Assembly: GCA_963704505.1 (NCBI GenBank)
Contig: OY969912.1
Coordinates: 62,001-126,000, forward strand
Reading direction: 5' to 3'
Source of the DNA: VRUE01 sp963704505
GTDB taxonomy: Bacteria > Actinomycetota > Thermoleophilia > Solirubrobacterales > 70-9
DNA length: 64,000 nucleotides
A model generated the notes under the pieces. It was not told the origin of the DNA. It searched no databases and saw nothing but the letters and a program-made list of their open reading frames with translations. The position numbers were made by a program, and so were the translations under genes. Position 1 is the first letter of the stretch, and each line of letters opens with the position of its first letter. Below, piece by piece: positions 9,020-17,791 of the stretch.

Positions 9020-9562
9020 CTAGCTGAAGCGGGACTCGTAGATCCGACATTGGTGGAGGTGAAAGCCCGCAACGAGATGATTGGCCGTGGTCCCCGCGTC
9101 ACGCAGCTGGCCGACGCGATTCAGTGCCTCGAGCCGGTCACGCCGCTTCAGTGCGACGCCGATTCTCCGCAAGCCTTCCTTCACGCTGTGGAGCCGTTCG
9201 ATCCATTTCGCCAGGCGGGCGGAGTCCATCGCCGGCCTGTGAACCCGCGCAACCTTGCGCACGACGTCGGAGAAGACGCTCGAGGCGCGGACGAAGCGCC
9301 GGCCCGCGGCGACCGGCTCGCCGTGGTTCGCCATCTGCCTGGTACCGCTGAGCAGATGTTCAATCGGCGCGACGCCGGCTTTGCAGATCGGCTCGACTCC
9401 GGCCGCGTATGCCTGCCGGGCCGGGCTCGTCGCGGCGGCTCCAGCGGGGAGCGCAAGCGCCATGAAGAGGACCGCGACCAGGGCGATCGGCGCCCGCGAG
9501 CCGGGGAGCCACCCGTGTCGCGCGGTCGAGTTCGGTCCCATGAACCTTCGGTACCCGGTCAC
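9020..9562 (-). CDS. Small secreted protein, unknown function
   Basis: The protein is 180 aa from a GTG; an in-frame ATG at 9541 is an alternative start. A hydrophobic signal segment (IALVAVLFMALALPAGAAA) ends near residue 44. The mature part is helical with two cysteines, one in VEPICKAGVAP near the new N-terminus and one near the end in HQCRIYESRF, which may form a disulfide. From memory this layout (YxxxVxPIC at the N-terminus, CRxxxSRF at the C-terminus) recurs in Solirubrobacterales proteins without assigned function. It stands alone, converging with the PadR gene across about 30 bases. Confidence 0.75.
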   Translation of the reverse strand: MTGYRRFMGPNSTARHGWLPGSRAPIALVAVLFMALALPAGAAATSPARQAYAAGVEPICKAGVAPIEHLLSGTRQMANHGEPVAAGRRFVRASSVFSDVVRKVARVHRPAMDSARLAKWIERLHSVKEGLRRIGVALKRRDRLEALNRVGQLRDAGTTANHLVAGFHLHQCRIYESRFS

Positions 9563-9764
9563 GGCGATTCCAGGCAGAGGGGCGTGGCCCGGTCCGGGTC
9601 AAAGCAGTCTCGCCGTGGGTCGGCTCTGGCCTTGGAGCTCGCCGCTCGGAGATTGAGAATCGGCAGATGACCAAACGTCTCCGTCGGTCGACCATCTGTT
9701 GCCCACGTCGCGATTGCCGGTCCTGCCTGGGCGCCACTGCCATGACATCGCCCCTGGCAGCCCG

Positions 9765-10313
9765 TCAGCGCAGGGTCGGGACGTAGGCGAGGCGCTGCAT
9801 TCGCCCGTCGTAGACCTGCGAGTCGACCAGCTCCAGATCGATGTCGGGCAGGCCGGCCAGGATCGGGTTCTCCCCGGACGCTCCGGCGATGATGGGGAAC
9901 ACCATCAAATCGAGTCGATCCACCAGGCCGGCCGACAGGAGCGCGCGATTCATCGCGATGCTGCCGTGGGAGCGCAGTGAAACCGGCGACTCCGCCTTAA
10001 GGCGCGGGACCGCGTCGAGCGCGTCCTCCGCGATCAGGGTCGAGTTGCCCCAGGTCAGCGGCGTCTCCAGCGTCTTGGAGAACACGATCTTTCGCGCCGA
10101 GTTGAGGGGCGCCCCGCTCGGATCATCCTCGGCAGGCGCGAAGCGCTGGAACAGGCGGTAGGTGTTCGCGCCGAGGACCAGCGCCTGGTCCTCGTCCCCG
10201 TAGGTCTGGGCACGCTGCTCCCGCAGCTCGGGGCCGTCCTTGCCCCAGTAAGCCTCCTGCCCCGTTCCGAAGCCGTCCAAGGTTGTGAACCAATCGACCG
10301 TGTACGTCGCCAT
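9765..10313 (-). CDS. Dihydrofolate reductase-like (RibD C-terminal family) protein
   Basis: The protein is 182 aa from the ATG at 10313 (MATYTVDWFTTLDGFG). The same frame stays open far upstream, but that part overlaps the neighbouring enzyme and is not coding. Family features are the N-terminal YxxDGF-type strand, LVLGANTYRLFQRFAP, KIVFSKTLETPLTWGNSTLI, a GSIAMNRALLSAGLVDRL helix and VFPIIAGASGENPIL. These proteins have an NADPH-binding reductase fold; substrates of stand-alone members are mostly unknown. It follows its paralog by 23 nt with GAAGGGA upstream, so the two share an operon. Confidence 0.88.
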   Translation of the reverse strand: MATYTVDWFTTLDGFGTGQEAYWGKDGPELREQRAQTYGDEDQALVLGANTYRLFQRFAPAEDDPSGAPLNSARKIVFSKTLETPLTWGNSTLIAEDALDAVPRLKAESPVSLRSHGSIAMNRALLSAGLVDRLDLMVFPIIAGASGENPILAGLPDIDLELVDSQVYDGRMQRLAYVPTLR

Positions 10314-10336
10314 GTGGAATCCCTTCGTCGCCTTTT

Positions 10337-10945
10337 CTATTTCGACTGCGGTTCGGACGCCAGCCGGTGGGTCACCGAGCCATCCGCATAGGTGGATGTG
10401 CTGACCGAGGTGAACCTCTGGGGCTCGGGCAGGCCGTGCCACAGGGGGAGCCCCTCCCCGAGAGCAACGGGGTGAACCGTCAGGCGGTACTCGTCGATCA
10501 GATGCTCCCGGGCCAGGGAGTGGGCGATCTTGGCGCCGCCGAAGCAGACGATGTCCTTGCCCTCCTCGCGCTTCAACTCGGCGATGTGCTCGGCCAACGG
10601 TCGTGCCGAGTGCTCGGAGTTCACCCACTCGGTCTCGGGAACGGTCCCGGAGAAGACGATCTTCGGCAGCGAGTTGATCAGCCGCGCCATCGGGCTGTCC
10701 GAACCGCCCCAGGCCGGCGCCATGTCGTCGAATGCGCGACGCCCGACGACGATCAGCCCCGCCTGCCCGATCAGCTCGAGATTGGCCGAATGGCGAGCGG
10801 CCCCGGCGGCGGCAGAAGCCGGATCGGAATCGCCGAGCCAGTCGATCCGGTGGTCGGCATGGGCGAGGAAGCCGTCGAGCGACGCGGCGATCGTCAGGAC
10901 CAGGCGCCGCCCCTCGGAACTCCCACCGCTCGGTCTCTGAGCCAC
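10337..10945 (-). CDS. Dihydrofolate reductase-like (RibD C-terminal family) protein, first of pair
   Basis: The protein is 202 aa from the GTG at 10945, preceded by GGGAG. The frame is open further upstream but there it overlaps the divergent TetR gene. Visible features are LVLTIAASLDGFLAHADHRI, VGRRAFDDMAPAWGG, KIVFSGTVPETEW, DIVCFGGAKIAHSLAREHLI and DEYRLTVHPVALGEGLPL, the usual order for RibD-C/DHFR-like oxidoreductases. It is more divergent from the following gene than a recent duplicate would be. It lies divergent from the TetR/exporter pair at 11024-13281, so both sides may share control. Confidence 0.88.
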   Translation of the reverse strand: MAQRPSGGSSEGRRLVLTIAASLDGFLAHADHRIDWLGDSDPASAAAGAARHSANLELIGQAGLIVVGRRAFDDMAPAWGGSDSPMARLINSLPKIVFSGTVPETEWVNSEHSARPLAEHIAELKREEGKDIVCFGGAKIAHSLAREHLIDEYRLTVHPVALGEGLPLWHGLPEPQRFTSVSTSTYADGSVTHRLASEPQSK

Positions 10946-11013
10946 GCCGCTCCCATACCCCGATACCGGACACGTTGAATCCTGGCGGCACCGGTCACCG
11001 GCTCCTTCGCTAT

Positions 11014-11033
11014 ATTTCAACGCTTGCTGAAAT
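11014..11033. promoter_or_regulatory. Candidate TetR operator overlapping the regulator's start
   Basis: ATTTCA, 8 nt, TGAAAT forms an inverted repeat around the TTG at 11024. A TATATT (-10-like, 11011-11016) overlaps it and ends 7 nt before the TTG, suggesting a leaderless autoregulated transcript. A related half-site, CGTTGAA, occurs at 10973-10979 on the side of the divergent reductase genes. Confidence 0.45.
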
Positions 11034-11650
11034 CGACACCAAAGAGATCGGGGGGAGCCAGGCGCGGCCCCAAGGCCGACCCCGGCAGGGCCCGCGAGGC
11101 GATCCTCGTAGCCGCCCGTTCGGAGTTCGGTAAGAACGGTTTTGACGGGGCGACGCTGCGCTCGATCGCGCGTGTCGCGCAGGTCGACGTGGCCCTCCTC
11201 CCCTACTACTTCGGCTCCAAGGCAGACCTCTTCATCGCCTCGCTGAAACTCCCGGTCAACCCGGCCGACGTGTTGACCCAGATCCTCGCCCAGGGAGTCG
11301 AGGGCGCCGGGGACCGCCTGCTTCGGGTGCTTCTCACGGTCTGGGACGAGCCCAGGACCGGCGAGCCGCTGGTGGCGATGATGCGTTCGCTGTCGACCCA
11401 ATCGAAAGTCCTGAGACTGTTCATCGAACGACAGCTGATCGCCACACTGGCGGCGGCGATCGAGGGGACGAACTCGGAGTTGCGCGCGGTCGCCTTTACG
11501 ACCCAGATCTTCGGCCTCGTCCTCGAGCGCTACGTCCTCGGGGTCGAGCCGCTCGCGTCGGCGAGCCACGACGAGATCGTCGAGCTGATCGGACCAGGCC
11601 TGCAGCGCTATCTGGATCCGCAGCCTAAATCGCGAACGAGGGAGAAGTGA
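11024..11650 (+). CDS. TetR-family regulator of the adjacent exporter
   Basis: The protein is 208 aa. The HTH lies about residues 23-70 (GRAREAILVAARSEFGKNGF, then DVALLPYYFGSKADLF). The C-terminal part resembles the group whose ligand domain includes RLLRVLLTVWDEP and IFGLVLERYVLGVEPLA. The TTG start has no Shine-Dalgarno, but a -10-like TATATT sits 7 nt ahead and a palindrome spans the start, so a leaderless, self-repressed gene is likely. The stop codon overlaps the ATG of the exporter (TGATG). Control of the exporter is inferred from this coupling. Confidence 0.88.
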   Translation: MLKSTPKRSGGARRGPKADPGRAREAILVAARSEFGKNGFDGATLRSIARVAQVDVALLPYYFGSKADLFIASLKLPVNPADVLTQILAQGVEGAGDRLLRVLLTVWDEPRTGEPLVAMMRSLSTQSKVLRLFIERQLIATLAAAIEGTNSELRAVAFTTQIFGLVLERYVLGVEPLASASHDEIVELIGPGLQRYLDPQPKSRTREK

Positions 11651-13281
11651 TGAGGGCCGCCAATTTCAAGTGGGCCGTGCTGATCGCGCTCTGCTCGGGG
11701 CAATTCATCATGGTGCTCGACTCGACGGTGATGAACGTCTCGATCCAGCGGGTGATCGAAGACCTCGACACCAAGGTGCAGACGATGCAGTTGGCGATCG
11801 CCACCTACACCTTGACCACGGCGGCGCTGATGTTGATCGGCGGCAAGCTCGGCGACATCATCGGCCGCCGCCTGGCCTTCCGGATCGGCCTGATCACGTT
11901 CGGCGCCGGTGCCCTGATCACGGCGCTGGCGCCGAACATGGGGATCCTGATCCTCGGCTGGTCGATCCTCGAGGCAATGGGAGCGGCGCTGATGATTCCG
12001 GCGATCATCTCCCTCCTCGCCGCCAACTACGAGGGCCCCGACCGTGTCATCGCCTACGGCGCGATCGGCGGGATCGCGGGTGCGGCGGGAGCTGCCGGAC
12101 CGATCATCGGTGGTTGGGTCGCGACGGTCGGCTCCTGGCGCGACGTCTTCGCCGCGGAGGCGGTGATCATGGTGGGGCTACTCGCCGTCTCGACGGTGAT
12201 CCGGGATGCCCCCCTCGGCCGAGCGCGGCCGAAGCTCGACGTCGTCGGTGGACTCCTCTCCGCTTCCGGCCTCGCCCTCGCCGTGCTCGGGGTCGTGCAG
12301 AGCTCGAGCTGGGGCTGGATCCACCCCAAGGAAACGCTGACGATCGGCGGCACCGTGATCGAACCGTTCGGCCTCTCGATCGTCCCCTTCCTGATCGTCA
12401 CCGGCCTGCTTCTGATCGGGGCCTTCGCGCTCTGGGAGCGACGGGTGGCCGCGGCGGGCGTGGACACCCTGGTCGACCTCTCGATGCTGCGCCTGCCGCA
12501 GTTGCGCGCCGGCCTGGGAACGATGACCGTGATGTTCCTCTGCCTAGGGGGGATCTTCTTCCTGATGCCGCTCTATCTGCAGATCGTGCTCGGCAATGAC
12601 CCCCTGCAGACCGGCGTCGACCTGCTGCCGATGTCGGCCGCCGTCTTCGTCGTCGCGATGGGCGCCTCGCGCCTCTCCTCCCGGGTCGCGCCGCGACTGC
12701 TGATCCAGCTCGGCTTCCTCTTCGTCGCCGCCGGCGCCGGTCTCCTGGTCGTCACGATCGACCCGAGCTTCGACTCCCTTCCCTTCGCGGGCTCGGTCCT
12801 CGTGATCGGGATCGGCCTCGGCCTGATCGCCTCCCAGGTCACCAACGTGAACCTCGCCTCGGCGGGGCCCGAGAAGACCAGCGAGACGGGTGCCCTGCAG
12901 GGCACGGCGCAGAACCTCGGCAGCGCGCTCGGCACGGCGGTGATCGGGTCGCTGCTGCTCGGCCTCCTCACCACCACCTTCAACCATCGGGTCGAAGACG
13001 ACACGGCGCTCCCCTATGGCCCTCGCCACACGGTGTCGGCGAAGACGAGCGAAGGCCTCGAGTTCATCCCGCCCGAAGTCGCCGCCGGGGCGCTGCGCCA
13101 AAAAGGGGTCCCGGCCCCGGTGGTGTCTCAGCTGGAAGCCAAGTACTCGGAGTCGCAGGTCGACGCCCTCAAGATCGCGGTCGGTGGCGTTGCCGTCTTC
13201 GCGCTGCTCGGCCTCGGAGTGACTCGGCGCCTGCCTTCATCCCCGCTTCGGGCACCGCCCCCCGAGGCATCCACCGCATAA
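11650..13281 (+). CDS. MFS drug exporter, DHA2 (EmrB/QacA-like) family
   Basis: The protein is 543 aa, typical of 14-helix DHA2 drug/H+ antiporters. Near the start are LDSTVMNVSIQ (about residues 23-33) and motif A, GGKLGDIIGRR (about 64-74). The motif-C-like segment GIAGAAGAAGPIIGGWVA follows in helix 5. A long periplasmic-type loop and soluble tail lie near residues 440-505. The ATG at 11650 is preferred to the GTG just before it because GGGAGAAG sits directly upstream and the ATG overlaps the TetR stop. It probably exports a toxic small molecule sensed by the upstream TetR. It converges with S2 with 35 nt between stops. Confidence 0.92.
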   Translation: MRAANFKWAVLIALCSGQFIMVLDSTVMNVSIQRVIEDLDTKVQTMQLAIATYTLTTAALMLIGGKLGDIIGRRLAFRIGLITFGAGALITALAPNMGILILGWSILEAMGAALMIPAIISLLAANYEGPDRVIAYGAIGGIAGAAGAAGPIIGGWVATVGSWRDVFAAEAVIMVGLLAVSTVIRDAPLGRARPKLDVVGGLLSASGLALAVLGVVQSSSWGWIHPKETLTIGGTVIEPFGLSIVPFLIVTGLLLIGAFALWERRVAAAGVDTLVDLSMLRLPQLRAGLGTMTVMFLCLGGIFFLMPLYLQIVLGNDPLQTGVDLLPMSAAVFVVAMGASRLSSRVAPRLLIQLGFLFVAAGAGLLVVTIDPSFDSLPFAGSVLVIGIGLGLIASQVTNVNLASAGPEKTSETGALQGTAQNLGSALGTAVIGSLLLGLLTTTFNHRVEDDTALPYGPRHTVSAKTSEGLEFIPPEVAAGALRQKGVPAPVVSQLEAKYSESQVDALKIAVGGVAVFALLGLGVTRRLPSSPLRAPPPEASTA

Positions 13282-13316
13282 GCCGAAGCACCCGCCGTCC
13301 CGCCGGGGCCGGCGCC

Positions 13317-14951
13317 CTACCTGAAGGTGACTGTCTTCCTCAGCACGCTGGCCGGAGTGCCGTCGTTCGGGTGGAACGAGAAGACGACAAGCATCGTCAG
13401 GCGATCCGATCTGCCGTTCGCCAGCACCCTGCGCCCGGCACCACTCAGGCGGAGGTGCAGGCGCCGGGAGCCGGCCTGCGCAAATCTGACCTGGGAGCTC
13501 TTCAGCCCCCGCGCGGTCGCGGTCAGGGCGCCGGGGCCGGGCGCGGTCACCGTCAGGTGGGCGGCGTCCCCCACGGCGCTCAGCCTGCCGAGCGCGAAGG
13601 CGGTGGCGGCCGGGGCGGACTGGCTCGCGCCGGCCGCGGCGGAGAGGGCGCCGACAGCTGCTGAGTCTGAGTCGGCCCCGCCGAGGGCCGCGGGTGCCGG
13701 TTCGAATTTGGCGCCGACCGCGGTCGGCCCGCTGAGGGTGACCTGGCATGCGCCGGTCCCCGTACAGGCCCCAGACCAACCCGCGAAGGTCGAGCCGGGC
13801 TCGGGCGTGGCGGTCAGCGTGACGTTCTTGCCGCTGTTCAGTTCCGCCTTGCAGGATCCCGGGCAGGCGATCCCCGGTGTGTCGGTCCTGACCGATCCCT
13901 GTCCCCCTCCGGAGAGGGTGGTTTCAAGTGTCTGCCCCGCTCCGGCGCGGCCGAAGGCGAGGAGCGAGCCCTGTTCGGAGGCCGGCGGGCCGCCCGCCGG
14001 GGGAATCACGGCGCTCGAGCCGTTGCCGCTCGTCACATAGACCAGGCCATTCGCGGTGGTCGCCGATTCGTCGACGGTGATCCCGACCGGCAGGCCGTCG
14101 ACGATCGGGCGTTCGAGCCGGCCGCGGTAGAGGCCGGCGGCGTTGAACTCGCTGATCGCCGCCTGCGGGTGTTCGAAGCCCGGCTGTGTGTTGTCGGCGA
14201 CGAAGAGGTGGCCGTTGCTCTGGTCGATCGCCAGGCTGGCGTCCTTCAACGAGACGAAACGGCCGGCGGCGGTGCCGGCGCCGTCGATCGACGCGACCGG
14301 CGTGGTCACGCTCGTTTTGGGGTCATAGACCTTGACGGTGTTGTCAGCGGCATCGGCGACGTAGACCCAGCCCGCGGTGGCCGGGAAGGAGGAGACGGCT
14401 ACCCCGTAACCGTCTTTGAGTGCGCCCCCGATCCCCGGGTCGATTTCGAAGGCCGGCGCGTCGCCCGGGTCGACGGGAGCAGCGTAGACGGCGATCGAGG
14501 TGCGATGGTCGACGAAGAGGTTGAAGCTGGTCGAGTCGACGGCAATGCCCGTTGCGGGACCGTCGTCGATCACTCCGGAAGCGACATTGGCGACACCGCC
14601 GTGCCGGTAGTTGACGTAGAGGTTGAACGGATCGCCGGCCAGTCCACAGGGGCCGTTGGCCGCGAAGAATTCAGGCAGTTTGTTTTTGCCGTCGATCATC
14701 TGGCGGTAGTAGTCGGACACGTAGATCGTGCCGTTGGGACGAACGGCGACTCCGCAGGGGGCGTCGAGATTGCTGACAGGCGGTTTTTCATTCGTGTTGA
14801 GGCCGCCGATCAGGACCGCTTTGAACGGGTGGTTCGGTGTCTCGGCGGCCTGCGCCGATCCGCCCAGGACCAGCGAGAGCAACAGCGCCAGCAGGGCGCT
14901 CACCGAACCCCGCCGGGCTCCGACTCGACGCGATCGGTGCCTGGTGCTCAT
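13317..14951 (-). CDS. S2: secreted NHL-repeat protein with InlB-like repeat
   Basis: The protein is 544 aa with a signal peptide ending near residue 36 (LLALLLSLVLGGSAQAAE). NHL/SMP-type propeller strands cover about residues 45-330 (APCGVAVRPNGTIYVSDYYR, GYGVAVSSF, VYVADAADNTVKVYDP, PVGITVDES). A single domain like the divergent InlB B-repeat follows at about 355-415 (DTPGIACPGSCKAELNSG, FAGWSGACTGTGACQVTL), then an Ala-rich linker and a C-terminal beta domain. Unlike most neighbours it has no basic tail. It is the last gene of the seven-gene operon, overlapping Q5 by 4 nt (ATGA). A surface binding role is inferred; no enzyme motif is seen. Confidence 0.88.
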   Translation of the reverse strand: MSTRHRSRRVGARRGSVSALLALLLSLVLGGSAQAAETPNHPFKAVLIGGLNTNEKPPVSNLDAPCGVAVRPNGTIYVSDYYRQMIDGKNKLPEFFAANGPCGLAGDPFNLYVNYRHGGVANVASGVIDDGPATGIAVDSTSFNLFVDHRTSIAVYAAPVDPGDAPAFEIDPGIGGALKDGYGVAVSSFPATAGWVYVADAADNTVKVYDPKTSVTTPVASIDGAGTAAGRFVSLKDASLAIDQSNGHLFVADNTQPGFEHPQAAISEFNAAGLYRGRLERPIVDGLPVGITVDESATTANGLVYVTSGNGSSAVIPPAGGPPASEQGSLLAFGRAGAGQTLETTLSGGGQGSVRTDTPGIACPGSCKAELNSGKNVTLTATPEPGSTFAGWSGACTGTGACQVTLSGPTAVGAKFEPAPAALGGADSDSAAVGALSAAAGASQSAPAATAFALGRLSAVGDAAHLTVTAPGPGALTATARGLKSSQVRFAQAGSRRLHLRLSGAGRRVLANGRSDRLTMLVVFSFHPNDGTPASVLRKTVTFR

Positions 14952-17791
14952 CGCTTACCCCCCTTTGCCTTGTGTCCCTCGCCCTTCTTCTTCCCGCACT
15001 GGGCTTTGAGCGGCAGCCGCAGCGTCTCGATCCCGTTGTCCTGCCCGATGAATTTCGCGGTGGCGACCTGAGGGTTGGCGCAAGTGTCGGTCGCGTTGGC
15101 GATGATCCCGTGCTCGCCGCCGCGCAGCGACATCGTGAATTTCGTCAACGGCGCGTCGGGGAGCACGTCGAACCTCGCCCTCAGCCCGCCGAGGCGGGAG
15201 TCGATTTTGCCGAGGACGTCGATTTCGACGCCGCGTCCGGAGAGCGCCGCGACCAGGTCGGGGAGGGCGGCGCCGCCGCCGTTGGAGCGTAGGAAGACCG
15301 GCCCGGTCAACGGTTTTTCGAGCAGCGGCGTGATCGCCGTCGCCTTGCCGTAGACAGAGCCTTTCGGGCAGTTGTGGGCGAAAAACTGTTTCAGGCTGCA
15401 GATCGTTTCGATGTTTTCCTGGGCGAGGAAGATCTTCGGCGGCAGGGTGACGGTCGCCTTGCCGAGGTTCGCGTCGCCCGAGCGGGGGGTGACGACCGCC
15501 TTCAGGGTCGGGTGGTCTCCCCGTTCGTGCCCGCCCTTCATCGTGATGCCGAACTTGGGGCCGAAACCGAGCGCCGAGCAGTTCGACATCTGGAATGGCG
15601 CGGGGGCCGCGGCACTCTGGTCATCGGCCGGGTCGGAGAAGCGCGCGCCGGCGCCGGTCAGGGTCGAGGTGACCGCGAACGGATCGCAGGAGGTCGGATT
15701 GACGATGAAATCCGGCCGGTCTATGTAGATGCGGATGTCGCGCAGGCGCAGCGGGAAGCCGCTGAGGATGTGGGGGATCGGGTCCGAGCCGGCGGAGTCG
15801 ATCGCCACCTGGGCTGTTTGGCGGTCGATTCGGATCGCCGAGCGGATCACAACGGTGCCGAGGTCGAACGGCCCGACCTTGGCCGAGTCGATCGCGACCA
15901 CCGAGAGCGGCGAGCCGTGGTAGGGCCCCGCCAGGTACAGGGTGCCGGGCGCGTAAGAGAGGGTCGAGCCGACCCCGTAGCCGGTGTAGGTGTGGCCGAT
16001 CAGGCTGGCCGCCGGGCAGGAGGGGGCGGTCGCCGATTCGGCCCCGTTCTGGTGTTTTGCGGCCTCGATCAGGCTCTCCGGGCAGAAGGGGACGCCGGCG
16101 ATCTTCCCGAGCAGCCCGCGCGGCAGGGTCGAGGAGTAGGAGGTGATCTCCTGCTCCACGTCGGTGCGCGTCAGGTGGAGGTAGAACGGCGAGTAGGCGG
16201 AGGCGTTGGCGTTGAGGGTCCCGGCCGTCGCCCCCGGCTTGAATGGCGCCAGGCCGCTGGGGCAGGGACCGCCGCCGACTCCCGAGGTGAGGGAAAACGG
16301 TGAGCTCTGGTGCAGCACGGAGTCAGGGTCGAGCCAGGGGCTCGTGTTGATTTCCGTCGCGTAGTTGCCGCATGCGGACGGCGTCGCAAGCGGGCTGCGC
16401 TGGCCTTCGCGGAAGTGGACGTTGAAGTGGGAGTAGGGCAGCTGGGGCAGGTCGTCGAAGGTCGTGGTGAGGCGGCCCGTGGCGGGATCGGAGTCGACCC
16501 GGCCGGCGACCTTGATCAGGATCCCGCGGTCCGGCGCCTTCGCCACCAGGTAAAGGGCCAGCAGCGTGCCGTAGCGGTTTTCGCGCGGCGCCGCAAAGAA
16601 CATCGAGCCTTCGATCTGGCCGTCGATGATCGGGCTGTCGACCTTGAGTTCGCCCACTTTGGACTCGTTGGGGCAGCCGGCCCCCGGCGCCGAGGTGATC
16701 GTCTCGGCCGCGAACTGGGCCTCGGTGCAGGTGCCGAGGCCGGCAGCGACCGACGGGTTGACTGACATCCCCTCGGGCAAGATGACGACGGCCTTCTTTG
16801 CCTGTGAGGTCGCCCGGGCAACGGGGTTGAGCAGCGGCCCGCTGTCGTTTTCGAGGGTGAAGTCGTAGCCGCTCGGCGAGCTGGCGCGATCGGTCGAGAG
16901 GCGCCCAGACGCGATCGGATCGAAGGAGAGTTCTTCGCATTTCACCAGCGGAGCGCTCGTCGAGTTGCTCGTCACCGTCGCCGGCTGCTGCCACGAGGTC
17001 GCGGCGATGTCAAATGAGAGCGGCGTGTCGCAGGAGGTCGGCAGGGTCAGATAGGCCTCGCTGGAGTGCGGCGGGCTGTCGTCCGAAACCGGGCAGAGGG
17101 CGTGTTCGAAGGACGGCTCGACCTCGTTGAGGCAGTTGTCGCGTTCGCCGTTGTGGGAGATCGCCCAGGGGTTTCCCCAGATCACCAGCCGGAAGCCGGT
17201 GAGGTCGAGCTGCTGCGAGAGGTTCGTCACGCCCAGGGTCAGGCCGTATTCCCGATTCGCTTCGCGCACGTGTGGCGTGATCACAATCGGCACGCCGTAT
17301 GGGGAGAAGCCGAACTGGGAGGGGAAGCCGGGTGAAGGCGCCAGGTTGAAGACGCCGAAGGTCCTGGTTTCCCCACCGCCGTGGGAGGTGTGTGTGGTGA
17401 CGACGCCGATCTGGCTGGCGCCCGAGCAGCTCTCGCCCGATTCGCTCGCTTCATAGGGGGAGTTGCGCGGGGTCGCGAACTGCTCGGCGCTGCAGCGCGG
17501 GACCGCGGTCGGGTTTTCGATCAACCCCGACGGCTGATCGAGCTGCAGGTTCCGCAGGTTCCCGTCGGAGACGTCTCCCGCCTTGTTGAAGTTGACTTCG
17601 GTGATCAGCGAGTAGGGATGCGATCCCGCAAGGGTGGCCGGTTCCGACCCGCCTTCGGCGGTCGCGGAGACCTTGAAGCCGGCGTCCCCGGGAAGGAAAC
17701 CGAAGTCTGCCTGGGCGGCGGTCGGCGCCAGCCAGAGGGCTGCGGTCGCGAGCGACGCGATCGCGAGGCGTTTGACGCGTAGGGGCCTCAT
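14948..17791 (-). CDS. Q5: secreted Cys-module protein (Q family)
   Basis: The protein is 947 aa from the ATG at 17791, which overlaps the P5 stop by 4 nt. The frame is open upstream, but inside P5 and without coding character. The signal peptide ends near residue 29 (PTAAQA). The four Q-family modules read CSAEQFATP...CSGASQIG, CTEAQFAAE...CPNESKVG, CPESLIEAA...CPAASLIG and CSLKQFFAHNCPKGSVYG. Other family marks are AGPYHGSPLS, GPFDLGTVVIRSA, NPTSCDPF and LPDLVAALSG. The basic tail reads CGKKKGEGHKAKGGKR. Residue identity to other Q proteins looks lower than among Q1, Q3, Q4 and Q6. No known domain is recognised. Confidence 0.92.
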   Translation of the reverse strand: MRPLRVKRLAIASLATAALWLAPTAAQADFGFLPGDAGFKVSATAEGGSEPATLAGSHPYSLITEVNFNKAGDVSDGNLRNLQLDQPSGLIENPTAVPRCSAEQFATPRNSPYEASESGESCSGASQIGVVTTHTSHGGGETRTFGVFNLAPSPGFPSQFGFSPYGVPIVITPHVREANREYGLTLGVTNLSQQLDLTGFRLVIWGNPWAISHNGERDNCLNEVEPSFEHALCPVSDDSPPHSSEAYLTLPTSCDTPLSFDIAATSWQQPATVTSNSTSAPLVKCEELSFDPIASGRLSTDRASSPSGYDFTLENDSGPLLNPVARATSQAKKAVVILPEGMSVNPSVAAGLGTCTEAQFAAETITSAPGAGCPNESKVGELKVDSPIIDGQIEGSMFFAAPRENRYGTLLALYLVAKAPDRGILIKVAGRVDSDPATGRLTTTFDDLPQLPYSHFNVHFREGQRSPLATPSACGNYATEINTSPWLDPDSVLHQSSPFSLTSGVGGGPCPSGLAPFKPGATAGTLNANASAYSPFYLHLTRTDVEQEITSYSSTLPRGLLGKIAGVPFCPESLIEAAKHQNGAESATAPSCPAASLIGHTYTGYGVGSTLSYAPGTLYLAGPYHGSPLSVVAIDSAKVGPFDLGTVVIRSAIRIDRQTAQVAIDSAGSDPIPHILSGFPLRLRDIRIYIDRPDFIVNPTSCDPFAVTSTLTGAGARFSDPADDQSAAAPAPFQMSNCSALGFGPKFGITMKGGHERGDHPTLKAVVTPRSGDANLGKATVTLPPKIFLAQENIETICSLKQFFAHNCPKGSVYGKATAITPLLEKPLTGPVFLRSNGGGAALPDLVAALSGRGVEIDVLGKIDSRLGGLRARFDVLPDAPLTKFTMSLRGGEHGIIANATDTCANPQVATAKFIGQDNGIETLRLPLKAQCGKKKGEGHKAKGGKR

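Noticed and set aside
13282..13316. Bidirectional terminator between the exporter and S2
   Set aside because: The GCCGG/CCGGC stem has almost no loop and no T-run on either strand.
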